From positions 8,152,118 through 8,216,117 of the forward strand of contig NZ_JAIFZO010000002.1 in the NCBI RefSeq assembly GCF_026341275.1: a stretch of DNA of 64,000 bases, written 5' to 3'. Below are positions 8,195 through 20,600 of this stretch, in pieces (within the stretch, counting starts at the first letter, position 1; every line of letters begins with the position of its first letter). The notes below the pieces were generated by a model, which was given only the letters and a program-made list of their open reading frames with translations, made no database searches and was not told where the DNA came from. The position numbers and the translations under genes are program-made. This DNA is from Streptomyces ortus. Lineage in GTDB: Bacteria > Actinomycetota > Actinomycetes > Streptomycetales > Streptomycetaceae.

Positions 8195-8817
8195 GGCCGG
8201 TCAGCTTAGAACAGCGGTCCGCCTCCCCTCACCCCGGCGTCGAAGGTGCCCTGGTGCGCCGCACCCGGGCGGAGGGGGCAGCGGAGGGCCGTCCTCGCCC
8301 TCCGTCCCCGGAGGGACGTGGCGACATTCGGCCGAAGTCGGGGCCGGGCCCGTCGGGTGGCCGAGGGTGCGGGTGCGTGGGTCACCCGGCACGGCGTCGA
8401 ACGCCGCAAGGGTTCGGACCGTCTTCGAATGGGGTGTTCCGCTTTTTTATGCCGATGCTCGTGATGCTGCCGCTGCCATTCTCTGCGCAGGTGAGGGGAG
8501 TTGTGATCTATGGGCCCGCAAGGGGAGTTCCAGGTTCTGCGCAATCGGCTGTTTAGTCATCTGCCTCCTGGGCACGCGTGGGAGGCGGTGAAGCACACCG
8601 GACCGTCACCGAAGCCTTTAGTTCGGGCTGCTCGAAGGCAATGCGCAATGGCTTGCCGATATACCCTCCACCCGACTTCGGGGGGTTGCTCTCGGTAGAT
8701 GCACCATGAAGACTGTCGCCGGGCTCGACGGGGTCGAGGATATTCACCCCACGAGCTCGACGCCCACCGTCCCGCCTGTGGTTTCGCTGTCCCCGCGTAC
8801 CACACTAAGGAGAACAG
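8195..8817. other. Long intergenic leader before the NRPS operon, 623 bp
   Basis: This region separates the leftward 8194 gene from the rightward P450 and must hold the promoter for the biosynthetic operon. Base composition drops locally, for example around 8450 with six T in a row and around 8615-8680. I see a CTCGAC-ggg-GTCGAG palindrome (8724-8738) and a looser TTCG-N7-CGAA repeat (8622-8636). A 62-codon frame at 8510-8698 looks non-coding. No RNA gene was recognised. Confidence 0.6.
8724..8738. promoter_or_regulatory. Candidate operator palindrome upstream of P450
   Basis: CTCGAC and GTCGAG are perfect inverted arms around a GGG centre, 79 bp before the P450 start codon. The position suits a regulator site for the NRPS operon. 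No protein is assigned to it, and in GC-rich DNA six-base arms can occur by chance. Confidence 0.35.
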
Positions 8818-10026
8818 GTGACCGGCAACGTATCCGAGCAGGAGCACTTACCCTTCGACGCACTGAGCGACAGATGGCAGTCGTTGCACGCAATGAGACC
8901 GGTGCATTACGACGAACAGCAGAGCGCCTGGCAGGCGGTTGATCACGAGTCGGTGGCCGCGGTTCTGGCGGACCCGGCGACATTTTCCTCCGACTTCTCT
9001 TCCATCGCGCCCACGCAGGAGGACTTCGCGGTCTTCCGGCAGGGCAATTTCGTGGGAATGGATCCGCCGGAGCACCGAAAACTACGCACACTCGTAAGTC
9101 AGGCATTCACTCCCCGCATGGTGAGCGGATTGCAGCCACGCATCGAGAACGTGTGCGGCCGGTTGCTGGACGATGTCGCAGACCGCGACCGATTCGATCT
9201 GGTCGACGCGCTCGCCTACCCGCTGCCCATCATCGTCATCGCCGAACTGCTCGGCATACCGGAAACCGACCACAGGCTTTTCCAGGAATGGGCGGCCACC
9301 CTCTTCGGCGGCGACGAACTCGGCGAAGCGCCCACCATGGACGACCTGGCCCGCGCTCTCGAAGCCGTCGCGCCCACCGTGCGGGAAATGAACGGCTACG
9401 TCCTGGACCACATCCGGCGCTGCCGGGCGCAGCCGGGGAACGACCTCACCAGCAGACTGCTTGCCGCCGAGGTGGACGGAGTCCGCCTGGAGGACCAGGA
9501 GATCGTCGGATTCGTCGCCCTGCTGCTCGTCGCCGGGCATGTGACCACCACGGCGCTGCTGGGCAACGCGGTCGTCACATTCGACCGCCACCCCGGCACA
9601 CTCCCGGCGCTGCGGGCCGACCCCGGCCGGCTCCCGGACGCCGTCGAGGAGGTGCTGCGCTGGCTGCCTCCCTTCGCCGAACTCGGCCGACGCACCACCC
9701 GGCCCGTGGTGATCGGCGAGCAGGACATCCCCGCGGGCGCGATGGTGGTGGCCCATCTGGGCGCCGCCAACCGTGATCCCTCCCGCTTCGAGTCACCGGA
9801 CGTCTTCGAGCCGACCCGCAGCCCCAATCCCCATCTGACCTTCGGGCACGGCATCCACTTCTGTTTCGGCGCGCCGCTGGCCCGGCTGGAGGCGCGTATC
9901 GCCCTCCGGATGCTGCTTGAACGTTTCTCCGATCTGGGTGTCCCCGCCTACGGAGACGTCACCTTCCAGAACCCCGGCGTCATCGTCGGCGTACGCCGTC
10001 TGCCGGTCGAAGTCGCACGCAGTTAG
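8818..10026 (+). CDS. Cytochrome P450, first gene of the NRPS operon
   Basis: This 402-residue class I bacterial P450 has the haem loop FGHGIHFCFG (342-351, Cys349 binds iron), the K-helix ExxR motif (Glu278-Arg281) and an I-helix AGHVTT (239-244). The acidic residue normally preceding the conserved threonine (AGHETT) is Val242 here, which is unusual for oxygen activation. The start is GTG with AAGGAG five bases upstream. Codon 11 is TTA, so translation probably needs the bldA tRNA. In NRPS loci such enzymes hydroxylate carrier-bound amino acids or couple aromatic side chains; three predicted aromatic residues in the peptide make the second plausible. The substrate is inferred only. It needs a ferredoxin and reductase from elsewhere. 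Confidence 0.92.
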   Translation: MTGNVSEQEHLPFDALSDRWQSLHAMRPVHYDEQQSAWQAVDHESVAAVLADPATFSSDFSSIAPTQEDFAVFRQGNFVGMDPPEHRKLRTLVSQAFTPRMVSGLQPRIENVCGRLLDDVADRDRFDLVDALAYPLPIIVIAELLGIPETDHRLFQEWAATLFGGDELGEAPTMDDLARALEAVAPTVREMNGYVLDHIRRCRAQPGNDLTSRLLAAEVDGVRLEDQEIVGFVALLLVAGHVTTTALLGNAVVTFDRHPGTLPALRADPGRLPDAVEEVLRWLPPFAELGRRTTRPVVIGEQDIPAGAMVVAHLGAANRDPSRFESPDVFEPTRSPNPHLTFGHGIHFCFGAPLARLEARIALRMLLERFSDLGVPAYGDVTFQNPGVIVGVRRLPVEVARS

Positions 10027-10132
10027 CAGGCAAGAACGCATCATCACCCGCACCGACGCGGGAGCCGTTCCGCTCATCCCCACCGGCCCCCGGCGTCACG
10101 TTCACCTCAAGCAGCACGGGAGTCCCCTTCAC

Positions 10133-11479
10133 ATGCCTTACCCCACCACCGCTCAAGTCGCCTCCGCGTCGTCCCCCTTGCGCCGAACCCTGCAGGACCG
10201 CCTCGACAGCCTCGCGCGGACCCACCGCGTGCCCGGCGCACATCTGGCCGTGGACACCGGGACGGAGATCGTCAGTGTGCACACCGGCACGGCCGACGCC
10301 GTCCGGGGCACCGCGTTCACCGCCGACACCGCCGTGCCGCTGGGCAGCGTCACCAAGACCTGCACGGCCGCCACCGTCATGCTCCTGATCGACGACGAGG
10401 ACCTCGATCTGGACGAGTCCGTCGCCGATGTCCTGCCGGAGTTCCAGGACTTACCCAAGGTGACCGTGCGTCACCTGCTCTCCCACACGGCCGGCCTGCC
10501 CACCGGCCCCGACTCGGACACCGCGGCGGGCATGACGGCCTCCCGCTATCTCGCGGCGGTCTGCACCGCCGAGGACGCGCTGTTCGCCCCCGGCACGGAC
10601 TTCTCCTACTCCAACGCCGGTTACGTGGCCGCGGGGCGGCTGATCGAAGCGGTGACGGGTATGAGCTGGCACGAAGCCGTACGCGTCCTGCTGCTGGAGC
10701 CGCTCGGCATCACGCCCGCCTTCCTCGGTGACCGCGCCCCGCTCCGCCCCACCGCCGGCGGGCACACCCTGAACACGGCCACCGGAGCCGTGCGGCCGGC
10801 CCGGCAGAGCCTGGCTCCCGTCGAGGCCCCGGCCGGCGCCCTGCTGGCGAGCGCCCCCGATCTGCTCGCCCTGGGCAGGACCCTGATCGGCCGGACCGCC
10901 GTCCTCCCGTCCACCACCGCCGCGCTCATGCGACGGCCCGAGGAGGGAACCGAAGCCGGCCCGCTGGCGGACGCCTGGGGGCTCGGCGCCGCCCTCTACC
11001 AGCAGGACGACCGCTGGTGGTGCGGTCACGACGGCAACGCCCAGGGCACCTCCTGCCATCTGCGTGCCGAGCCGCGCAGCGGCGTCGTGGTCGCCTTCAC
11101 CGGCAACGCCGGCGGCGCCACCGCACTCTGGCGGGACCTGGCCGACCAGCTCACCCGGCTCACCGGCCTGCGGGTGCCGGTCACTCCCGCGAGCCAGGAC
11201 CGGGGCGGACCAATCCCGTTCCCCCAGTGCGCGGGGACCTACCGCAACGGGACGAGCGAGTACCGGATCAGTCTCGGCGCCGACGGCCTGCCCGCGCTGT
11301 CCATCGACGGCGACCTGTCGCTGCCCCTGGTCTGCTACCCGGATCTGAGCTGCGATCTGGTCGACCCGGCCACCGGTCTCCGGGAACCAGGCGGACGCTT
11401 CCACCGGGATCCCGTCGACGGAAGCGTCGACCGCGTACAGATCTCCGGTCGCACCGCCCGCCGCGTCGGCACCGTCTGA
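10133..11479 (+). CDS. Stand-alone PBP-type thioesterase/peptide cyclase candidate
   Basis: This 448-residue serine hydrolase of the class C beta-lactamase/PBP fold has SxxK (Ser72-Val-Thr-Lys75), YSN (Tyr159-Asn161) and HDG (299-301, in place of KTG), then a C-terminal beta-rich lipocalin-like domain from about residue 365. No signal peptide is visible, so it should be cytoplasmic, unlike a true cell-wall PBP. Size, domains and position beside an NRPS that lacks a thioesterase but ends in an epimerase match the SurE/WolJ/Ulm16/MppK group, which takes a D-ended peptide from the last carrier and closes it head to tail. Codon 107 is TTA. It follows the P450 by 106 bp and precedes the first NRPS by 124 bp. 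Alternatives are a resistance hydrolase or D-peptidase, less likely given the context. Confidence 0.82.
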   Translation: MPYPTTAQVASASSPLRRTLQDRLDSLARTHRVPGAHLAVDTGTEIVSVHTGTADAVRGTAFTADTAVPLGSVTKTCTAATVMLLIDDEDLDLDESVADVLPEFQDLPKVTVRHLLSHTAGLPTGPDSDTAAGMTASRYLAAVCTAEDALFAPGTDFSYSNAGYVAAGRLIEAVTGMSWHEAVRVLLLEPLGITPAFLGDRAPLRPTAGGHTLNTATGAVRPARQSLAPVEAPAGALLASAPDLLALGRTLIGRTAVLPSTTAALMRRPEEGTEAGPLADAWGLGAALYQQDDRWWCGHDGNAQGTSCHLRAEPRSGVVVAFTGNAGGATALWRDLADQLTRLTGLRVPVTPASQDRGGPIPFPQCAGTYRNGTSEYRISLGADGLPALSIDGDLSLPLVCYPDLSCDLVDPATGLREPGGRFHRDPVDGSVDRVQISGRTARRVGTV

Positions 11480-11603
11480 CACCGAGCCGTCCCGCCGCAC
11501 CCCACCCGCGCCGCAGTGCCGCCCCCGTGCGGCCCGGCGCGCCCGGGCGGCTCCCCGCGCCCGCGCGCACCCGCACGACCACCGCCTGCGAAGGACCTCT
11601 CCC

Positions 11604-14600
11604 ATGACGGACCTGCACAACGAACCCGCGTCGTCGTCCCCCTCCGCCCGGACGCCAGGCCCCGCCGACGGCACGGTGGAACCCCTGCCGCTCGGTGAGC
11701 AGTTCGCGTCGTGGGTGAGCCGTACGCCGGCCGCGCCGGCGGTGACCGACGGCCGGCGGACCTGGTCCTACCGGGAACTGGCGGAGCGGACCGGGCGCCT
11801 GGCCGCCGACCTCGTACGGCGCGGGGCCGGGCCCGAGCGGACGGTGGCGCTGGTCCTGCCGCGCTCGCTCGAACTGATCGCCGCCGAACTGGCCGCGGCC
11901 CGCGCGGGCGCCGCCTTCCTGCCGGTGGATCCCCAGTACCCGGCCGAGAGGCGCGCGCTGATGCTGGCGGACGCGGCGCCCGCCGTCGTCCTCGACGACC
12001 CGGCCGGCCTGCGCGCCGTCATGGAGGCCGCCGGGCCCGCCCCGGCCGACCCGGGCCCGCGAGTCCACGCCGACCAGGCCGCATACGTCATCTACACCTC
12101 GGGCTCCACGGGAACTCCCAAGGGCGTGACCGTCACGCACCGGGGCATCGCCGCCTTCACCGCGGGCGCCGCCCGGCAGTACGCCGTGGGCCCGGGCGGC
12201 CGGGTCCTGCAGTTCTCCTCGCCCAGCTTCGACGCCTCTGTGCTGGAGCTGTTCATCTCCGTCCTGTCCGGCGCCACCCTCGTCGTACCGCCCGACGGCC
12301 CCTGGCTGGGCGACGAACTCGCCGCGGTGGTGAACGAGCACCGCATCACCCACGCGCTGATCCCGCCGGCCGCCCTCGCCACCGTGACCGACCCCGCGAC
12401 GATCGCCCCGGGACGGCTGAGCACCCTGATCGTGGGAGCCGAGGCATGCCCCGCGGCCCTCGTCGACCAGTGGGCGCCCGGCCGCCGGATGATCAACTCC
12501 TACGGTCCCACCGAGACGACCATCGTGGCCTCCTGGACCGGACCGCTGTCCGCGGGAAGCGGCACCCCGAGCATCGGCCGGCCCCTCACCGGTACCGGGA
12601 CGTATGTGCTGGACGCGGCCATGCGGCCCGTACCGCGGGGAGCGGAGGGTGAACTGTACGTCGGCGGCGTCGGCGTGGCCCGCGGATACCTCAACCGGCC
12701 CGGCCTCACCGCCGGCCGCTTCGTCGCCAGCCCCTTCGGGACGCCCGGAGCCAGGCTCTACCGCACGGGCGACCGGGCACGCTGGAACGCGGACGGTGAA
12801 CTGGAGTACCTGGGCCGCGCCGACCGCCAGGTGAAGGTGCGCGGCTTCCGTATCGAACCCGGGGAGATCGAGACGGCGCTGCGGCGCCACGGCGGGGTGC
12901 GCGACGCCGTGGTCGTCGTGCGCGAGGACGAGCCCGGCCGACGGCGACTCGTCGGATACGTCACCCCCACCGACCCGGAACACGCCCCGGACGCGGCCGA
13001 CTTGCGGGCGGTCGCCGCCGCCGTCCTGCCGCCGCACCTGGTGCCCGCCGCCGTGGTCGTCCTGGACGCCCTGCCGCTCACCCCGCAGAACAAGATCGAC
13101 CGGCGTGCGCTGCCCGCCCCCGCCCGCACGGTCGCACCGGGCCACGTGGCGCCCCGTACCGCACGGGAGCGGATACTCGCCGGCGTCTGGGCGGACGTCC
13201 TCGGAACCGACGCCGTCGGCGTCGAGGACGACTTCTTCGACCTGGGCGGTGACTCGATCCTCGCCGCCCGCGCCCTGGCCCGGATCCGCGAGGAACTCGG
13301 CGCACGGCTGTCGGTCCGGGACGTGTTCACCGCGCGGACCGTCGCCGCGCTGGCCCGGCTGCTGCGCCCCTCCACCCTCGTGGCGCCCCCGGACCCCATT
13401 CCGGCCGTCCCGCGCGACCGGCCGCTTCCGCTCTCCAGCGCCCAGCGGCGCCTGTGGTTCCTGGACGACCTCACCCCGGGCGGCACCGAGTACAACACCG
13501 GTCTGGCGCTGCGGCTGCGCGGCGCCCTGGACGCCGGGGCGCTGCGCCGCGCCCTGGACCGGCTGGCCGCCCGCCACGACTCCCTGCGCACGACCTTCGC
13601 CACCGAGGACGGCCAGGGCGTACAACACGTGCACGCGCACGCCCACCTGCCGCTGCGCACCGCCGACGTGACCCATCTGCCCGCCGCCGGGCTCGACGAG
13701 GCCGTCGAACGACTGCTCACCGAAGAGCTGGGCCGCCCCTTCGACCTGGCCACCGGTCCCCTCACCCGGGCCCTGCTCGTCCGCCGCGGCGACGACGACC
13801 ACGTACTGCTGCTGGCCCAGCACCACATCGTCACCGACGGCTGGTCCGTGGGCATCCTGACCCGGGACCTGGCGGCGCTGTACCGGGCCGAGGCGTCCGG
13901 CCTGCCGTCCGGCCTGCCCGAACCCCTCGTGCAGTACCCGGACTTCGCCGTGTGGGAGCGGCGGCAGCGCTCCGGCGACGGCGACGCGGCGGACCTCGCG
14001 TACTGGAAGCGGCAGCTGGCCGGCATGCCGCAACTCGAGCTGCCGACCGACCGTCCCCGGCCCGTGGTGCGCACCACCGACGGCGAGGCTCACCGGCAAC
14101 AGCTGCCGACCGAACTGGTCGCGCGGCTGCGGCACCTGGCCGGAGGCCGCGGCACCACTGTCTTCACCCTGTTCGCCGGGGCGGCGGCGGTGCTGTTCTC
14201 CCGGTACTCCGGGCAGCGGGACATCGCCCTCGGCACCGTCACCACCGGGCGGGGACGCCGTGAACTGGAGGACGTGACCGGGTTCTTCGCCAACACCGTC
14301 GTCCTGCGCGGCGAGGTGGACGACACCATGACCGTCGACCGGTTCGTGGAGAGCATGCGGGCGACGGTGCTGGACGCCTTCGCCCATGAAGCGGTGCCGT
14401 TCGACCGGGTGGTGGAGGAACTGGCCCCGACCCGGGACCCGAGCCGTACCCCGCTGGTGCAGGTCCTCGTGGTGCAGCAGACGGCCCAGAGCGACCCGCC
14501 GGGGGCCGACGGCGTACGGATCGAACCGCAGCCGCTGCCCCGTCCGGCCGCCCGGTTCGACCTGGTGCTGGAGTTCACACCGCGCACCGACGGCGGCTGC

Positions 14601-17600
14601 GAGCTGACGGTCGAGTACAACACCGGCCTGTTCGAGGCGCGGACGGTGGCCCGGATGGCCCGCCAGCTCGGCCGGCTCCTGGAGGCCATGGCCGACGGGC
14701 CGCACCGCACGGTGGGCGAACTGGCCCTGCTGTCGGACGACGAACGGCACACCGTGCTGGAGGAGTGGAACCCGCCCGCCGAGGACACCGGGCGCGCACC
14801 GGCCCGTACCCTGCCCGCCCTGTTCGAGGCACAGGTGGCACGGACGCCCGACCGGACCGCCGTGACCTGCGGACCCGAACGCCTGGACTACGCCGAGGTC
14901 AACCGGCGTGCCAACCGGCTCGCGCGGCTGCTGGCCGCCCGCGGTATCGGCCCCGAGAGCCTGGTGGCCCTGTGCCTGCCGCGGACTGCCGGCCTGCCGC
15001 CGGTCCTGTGGGCCGTATTGAAGGCGGGCGCCGGATACCTGCCGGTCGACCCCGGCTACCCGGTCGAGCGCATTCGCCTCATGCTCGCCGACGCGGCTCC
15101 CGCCCTGGTCCTGGCGACCCGCGAGACCGCCGGAGCGCTGCCCGAGGACTGCGTCCCGCTGCTCCTGGAGGACTGTCTTCCGCAGGAGGACACCGCCACC
15201 GCCCCTGCCGACGGGGGCCTCGGCCGGGACGACCTCACCGACGCCGACCGGGTGCGGCCCCTCGACCCGGAGCATCCCGCCTACGTCATCCACACCTCGG
15301 GTTCGACCGGACGCCCCAAGGGCGTCGTGGCCACGCACCGCGGTGTCGCGGCCCTCGCGGCCTGGGCGGGGGAACGCTTCGGAGCGCGAGGACTGGCCCA
15401 CGTCGTCGCCTCCACCTCCCTCAACTTCGACGTGTCGGTCTTCGAGATGCTCTGCCCCCTGCTCGTGGGCGGCGGCATCGAGGTGGTCCCCGACCTCGCC
15501 GCGCTCGTCGACACCGCCGAGCCCCGCCGGGCCGGACTCATCAGCGGTGTGCCGTCGGTGATCTCCCGGATGCTCGCCGAGGACGGCGCGCCCGTCACGG
15601 CCGACACCGTCGTCCTGGCCGGCGAGGCCCTTCCCGCCCAGACCGTGCAGGACTTGCGGCGGGTCATGCCCGGCTGCGGCCTCGCCAACATCTACGGCCC
15701 GACCGAGGCCACCGTCTACGCCACCGCGTGGTTCGCCGGTGACGAGGCACCGGGGCAGGCACCGCCGATCGGCAGGCCCGTGGCGCGTACCCGGGCCTAT
15801 GTCCTGGACCACTTGCTGTGCCTCCAGCCACCGGGCGTGACGGGAGAGCTGTACCTGGGCGGCGGGGGACTGGCGCGCGGCTACCTGGGGCGGCCGGGAC
15901 TGACCGCGTCCCGGTTCGTCGCCGACCCCTACGGCGTGCCCGGTGACCGCATGTACCGCACCGGGGACCTGGTCCGGTGGAGCGCCGACGGCGAACTGGA
16001 GTACGTGGGCCGCACCGACCAGCAGGTCAAGGTACGCGGCTTCCGCATCGAACTGGGCGAGGTGGAGGAGGCGCTGCGCGGCCTCGACGAAGTCGCGGAG
16101 GCGGCGGCCACCGTGTGGGAGAGCGAGGGCCACCGCCGGCTGGTCGGCTATGTCGTGCCCGCCCCGGACACGAGCGTCGAACCGGAGGAGGTGCGCCGGA
16201 CCCTCGGTCGCACCCTGCCCGACTACATGGTGCCCACGGCCGTCACGGTCCTGGCGGAGCTGCCCCTCAACCCCAACGGCAAGCTGGACCGGGGCCGCCT
16301 CCCGGACCCGGGACCCGCCCGCGCCCGTACGCACCGCGTGGCCCCGCGTACGGCCACCGAACGCATCCTCGCCACCGTCTGGGCCGACATCCTGCGCGTG
16401 GACCGCATCGGGGTGGACGACAACTTCTTCATGCTGGGCGGCGACTCCATCCTCAGCATCCAGGTGGTGGCCCAGGCCCGGCAGGCCGGCCTCACCCTGA
16501 CCTCCCGGGACGTCTACCGCCACCAGACGATCGCCGCCCTCGCCCGCTGCGCCGACGCGGCCGGCGGGCGCGCGCCCACCGCCCCGGCCCCCGTTCCCGC
16601 CACCGGCGCCGCGCCCCTGACCCCCATCCAGCGCTGGCTGTTCGACAGCGCCGGCCGGCACGCGGGCCGCTTCGCCCAGACCCTGTCGTTCCAGGTCCCC
16701 GACGACCTGGACCCGACAGCCCTGGAGGACGCCCTCAACGACCTCGTCACCCACCACGACGCGCTGCGCTCGCGCTTCCTCCCGGCAGACACAGGGGGCG
16801 AGGAGACAGGCGGAGAGCGGACAGAGGGCGCCGCACCGCCCGCCGTCTGGCGCATCGAGGACACGGCGCCCCGCGTCCGTCTCGCCCGCCACACCGGCCC
16901 GGACACCGACGCGCCGCACCACGGCCCCTTCGACCTGCGCCGCGGCCCGCTGCTGCGCGCGGTCCTGCACGACCGCGGCCCCGGCCGGTCCCGCGTCCTG
17001 CACCTGTCCGTCCACCACCTGGTCGTCGACGGCGTGTCCTGGCGCGTACTCATGGAGGACCTGGACCGCGCCTACCGCGCCCGGCGGGAGGGCGGGGGCG
17101 GACGGGCGGCGCTGCCCCCGAAGAGTTCACCGCTGCGGCACTGGGCCCGGCGACTGGCCGCCCACGCCGCCGACGGCGGCTTCGACGACGAGGCCGCGTA
17201 CTGGACCGACGCCGTCGCGGACGCCGGCGCCGCCGTGCCCACCGACGGCGACGGCCCCAACACCTACGCCTCCGCCCGCTCGGTGACCGTCCGCCTCACG
17301 CCCGAGGACACCTCGGCCCTGCTGCGTACCCTGCCGGAGACCTACCGCACCAGGGTCAACGACGTGCTGCTGAGCGCGCTCGGCCGGGTGCTGTGCGCGT
17401 GGACCGGCCACGAGCGGGTCCTGGTGGACGTCGAGGGACACGGCCGCGAGGAGCTGTTCGCCGACGTGGACACCAGCCGCACCCTCGGCTGGTTCACCAC
17501 CCGCCACCCCGTCGCCCTGGCAGTCCCGCCCGACGCCGACTGGGACGCCGTGCTCAAGCAGGTCAAGGAACAGGTGCGCGCGGTGCCCCGGCACGGCGTC

Positions 17601-20600
17601 GGACACGACGTCCTGCGGTACCTCGCCCGCCCGGGGACCCTCCCCGAGGCACCGGAAGCACAGGTCAGCTTCAACTACCTGGGCAGGTTCGGCCTCCCGG
17701 ACACCACCGGAGGCCTGTACGAGGGCCCGTTCCGCACCCTGGAACTGGACGCCGACCCCGCCGCCCTGCGCCCGCACCCCCTGGAGGTCGTCGGCCGACT
17801 GGACGGCGACGCGCTGGAGTTCAGCTGGTTCTACTCCGACGGACTGCACACGCGGACGACCGTCGCCGTACTGGCCGCGCACTTCGCCGACGCGCTGACC
17901 GGCATCGCACGGCACGCCCGCCGGCCCGGCAGCGGTGGACGCACCCCCTCGGACTTCCCACTGGCCCGGCTCGACCAGGCGGCCGTGGACCGGATCGTCG
18001 GCGACGACCCGCACGCGGTGGAGGACATCCATCCGCTCACCCCGACCCAGACGGGCATGCTCTTCCACCGGCTCTCCCAGGACGATCTGGGCGTCTACTT
18101 CCAGCAGCTGACCTTCGACCTGGACGGTGTGCCCGACCCGGCGGCGCTCGCGGCGGCCTGGCAGCGTGTCACCGACCACACGCCCGTACTGCGGGGCCGC
18201 GTCGTCTGGCAGGACGTACCCGAGCCGCTGCTGGTGGTGCAGCGGCACGTGACCGTGCCCGTGACCCACCTGGACTGGCGCGGCCTGGACGAGGAGGAGC
18301 GCGAGCACCGGCTGCGGGACCTCCTCGACCGGGACCGCGAGCAGGGCATCGACCTCGGCCGGGCCCCGCTCCAGCGGCTGGTGCTCGCCCGGACCTCCGA
18401 CGGCGGCGTACGGGTGGTGTGGTCGTTCCACCACCTGGTGCTGGACGGCTGGAGTCTGTTCCAGGTGCTGTCCGACGTGTTCACCGGGCACGCCACGGGC
18501 GGGCGCGAGCCGCTGCCCGACCGGCGCCCCTTCCGGGACTACGTCGCCTGGCTGCACGAGCGGGACGGCGCGGAGGCCGAACGGCACTGGCGGCGGCGCC
18601 TCGCGGACCTGGCCGACGCCACCGCGCTGCCGTACGACCGGGAGCCGCGCGAGAGCCACCGCGCGGAGTCCACCGCGGCGGTCCGCACCACCGTGGACAC
18701 CGCCACCACCCGGGTACTGGAGGAACTGGCCAGGACGGCCGGGCTCACCCTCAACACCCTCGTGCAGGGTGCCTGGGCACTGCTGCTGAGCCGTCAGGCC
18801 CGCCGCGGCGACGTCGTGTTCGGCACGACCGTGTCCGGGCGGCCCCCCGAGCTGCCGGGCGCGGACACCATGACCGGGCTCTTCATCACGACCCTGCCCA
18901 CGCGGGTGACCGTGCCCCACGACAGGTCCCTGCTCGACTGGCTGCGCGACCTCCAGCAGGAGCAGAGCGAGGACCGCCGCCACGACCACGTGCCGCTCAC
19001 CCGGATGAAGGGGTTCACCGAACTCCCAGAACGCGCTGCCCTGTTCGACAGCATCGTCGTCTTCGAGAACTACCCCGTCGACGACGAACTGGCCGCCGCG
19101 CACGGGCTGCGGCTGAGCGCCCTGGACGGCGTCGAGACCACCAACTACCCGCTGAGCCTGGTGGCCTACCCGGGCGCCGGACTCGGACTGCGGCTCGGCT
19201 ACGACCCTCGGCTGTTCGACGAGGACACCGTCGAGCGCATGGTCGAGTACCTCACCGTCCTGCTGGCGAACATGGCGGCGACCCCCCAACTGCCGCCCGC
19301 CCGACTGCCGTTGCTCACGGCCGACCGCCGCCGTCAGGTGGTCGAGGAGTGGAACGACACGGCCACCGGCACGTCCGAGTCCGAGTCCGGGGCCGGGTCC
19401 GAGGCCACGGTGGCGGAGCTGTTCGCCGCGCAGGTCCGGCGCACGCCGGGCGCCGTGGCCCTGGAGACGGACGCGGAGCGGCTCAACTACCGGGAACTCG
19501 ACGCCCGGGCCGCCCTGTTGGCCGGCCGGCTCGCCGCGCTCGGTGTGGCCGCCGAGGTCCCGGTCGGCGTGCTGATGGACCGTTCGGCCGACCTCGTGGT
19601 GGTCCAGCTCGCGCTGGTCCGCACCGGGGGCGTGTTCGTACCGCTGGACAGCCGGGCACCGCGCGAGCGGCTGCGCCGGATGCTCGCCGAGGCGGGCGCG
19701 CGACTGCTGCTCACCGACGCAGACGCGAACGCCACGAACACGGACGCCGACGCGAACACGGACACCGGCCGGCAGGTCACAGCGGCGGAGATACTGCCCG
19801 ACGGGACGACGCTGCGGGTGGCCGAACTCCTCCGCGCGGACGTACCGGGCATGGCCTTACAGGACGCGGACGTGCTGGGCGCGGCTGCGCCGGGCTCGGA
19901 CGGTGAGGGTGCGCGCCTCGCGCGGATCCACCCGGACAACGTCCAGTACCTGATGTTCACCTCCGGCTCCACCGGCATCCCCAAGGGCGTCGCGGTGCGC
20001 GGGCGGGACGTCGCCGCGCTCGCCCTCGACAGCGCCTTCGCCGGACACGACCGGGTCCTCGTGCACTCCCCGCACGCCTTCGACGCCGCCACCTACGAGC
20101 TGTGGGTGCCGCTGCTGCGCGGCGGAACGGCCGTACTGGCCCCGCCGGCCGACCTCGACGCCGGCGTCGTGCGCCGCGCGATCACCGAGCGGGGAGTGCG
20201 CTGCCTGTGGCTGACCGCCGGACTGTTCCGGCTGCTCGCCCAGGAGGACCCCACCTGCCTGCGCGGCGCCCACGAGGTGTGGACCGGCGGCGAGGCCGTA
20301 CCCGGCGCGGTGGTGGGCCGCGTGCTCGACGCCTGCCCCGGCCTCACCGTCGTCGACGGCTACGGGCCGACCGAGACCACCACCTTCGCGACCCGGCGCG
20401 TCTTCCACACCGGTGACCCGCTGCCGCCGGTGCTGCCCATCGGACGGCCGCTCGACAACACGCGCGTGTACGTGCTGGACGGCACCCTCCAGCCGCAACC
20501 GCCCGGCATACCGGGGGAGTTGTACATCGCGGGCGCAGGCCTCGCCCGCGGCTATGCCGGGCGCCCCGGTGCGACCGCCGCACGCTACCTGGCGGATCCG

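Noticed and set aside
8510..8698. 62-codon frame in the NRPS leader
   Set aside because: It has only a poorly spaced GAGG upstream, Cys/Arg/Pro-rich composition like a chance frame, and no neighbour logic. Left as intergenic.
11268..17018. 1916-codon antisense frame opposite the PBP-type enzyme and NRPS1
   Set aside because: Same GC-skew effect; it runs across two real genes and has no recognisable domain.
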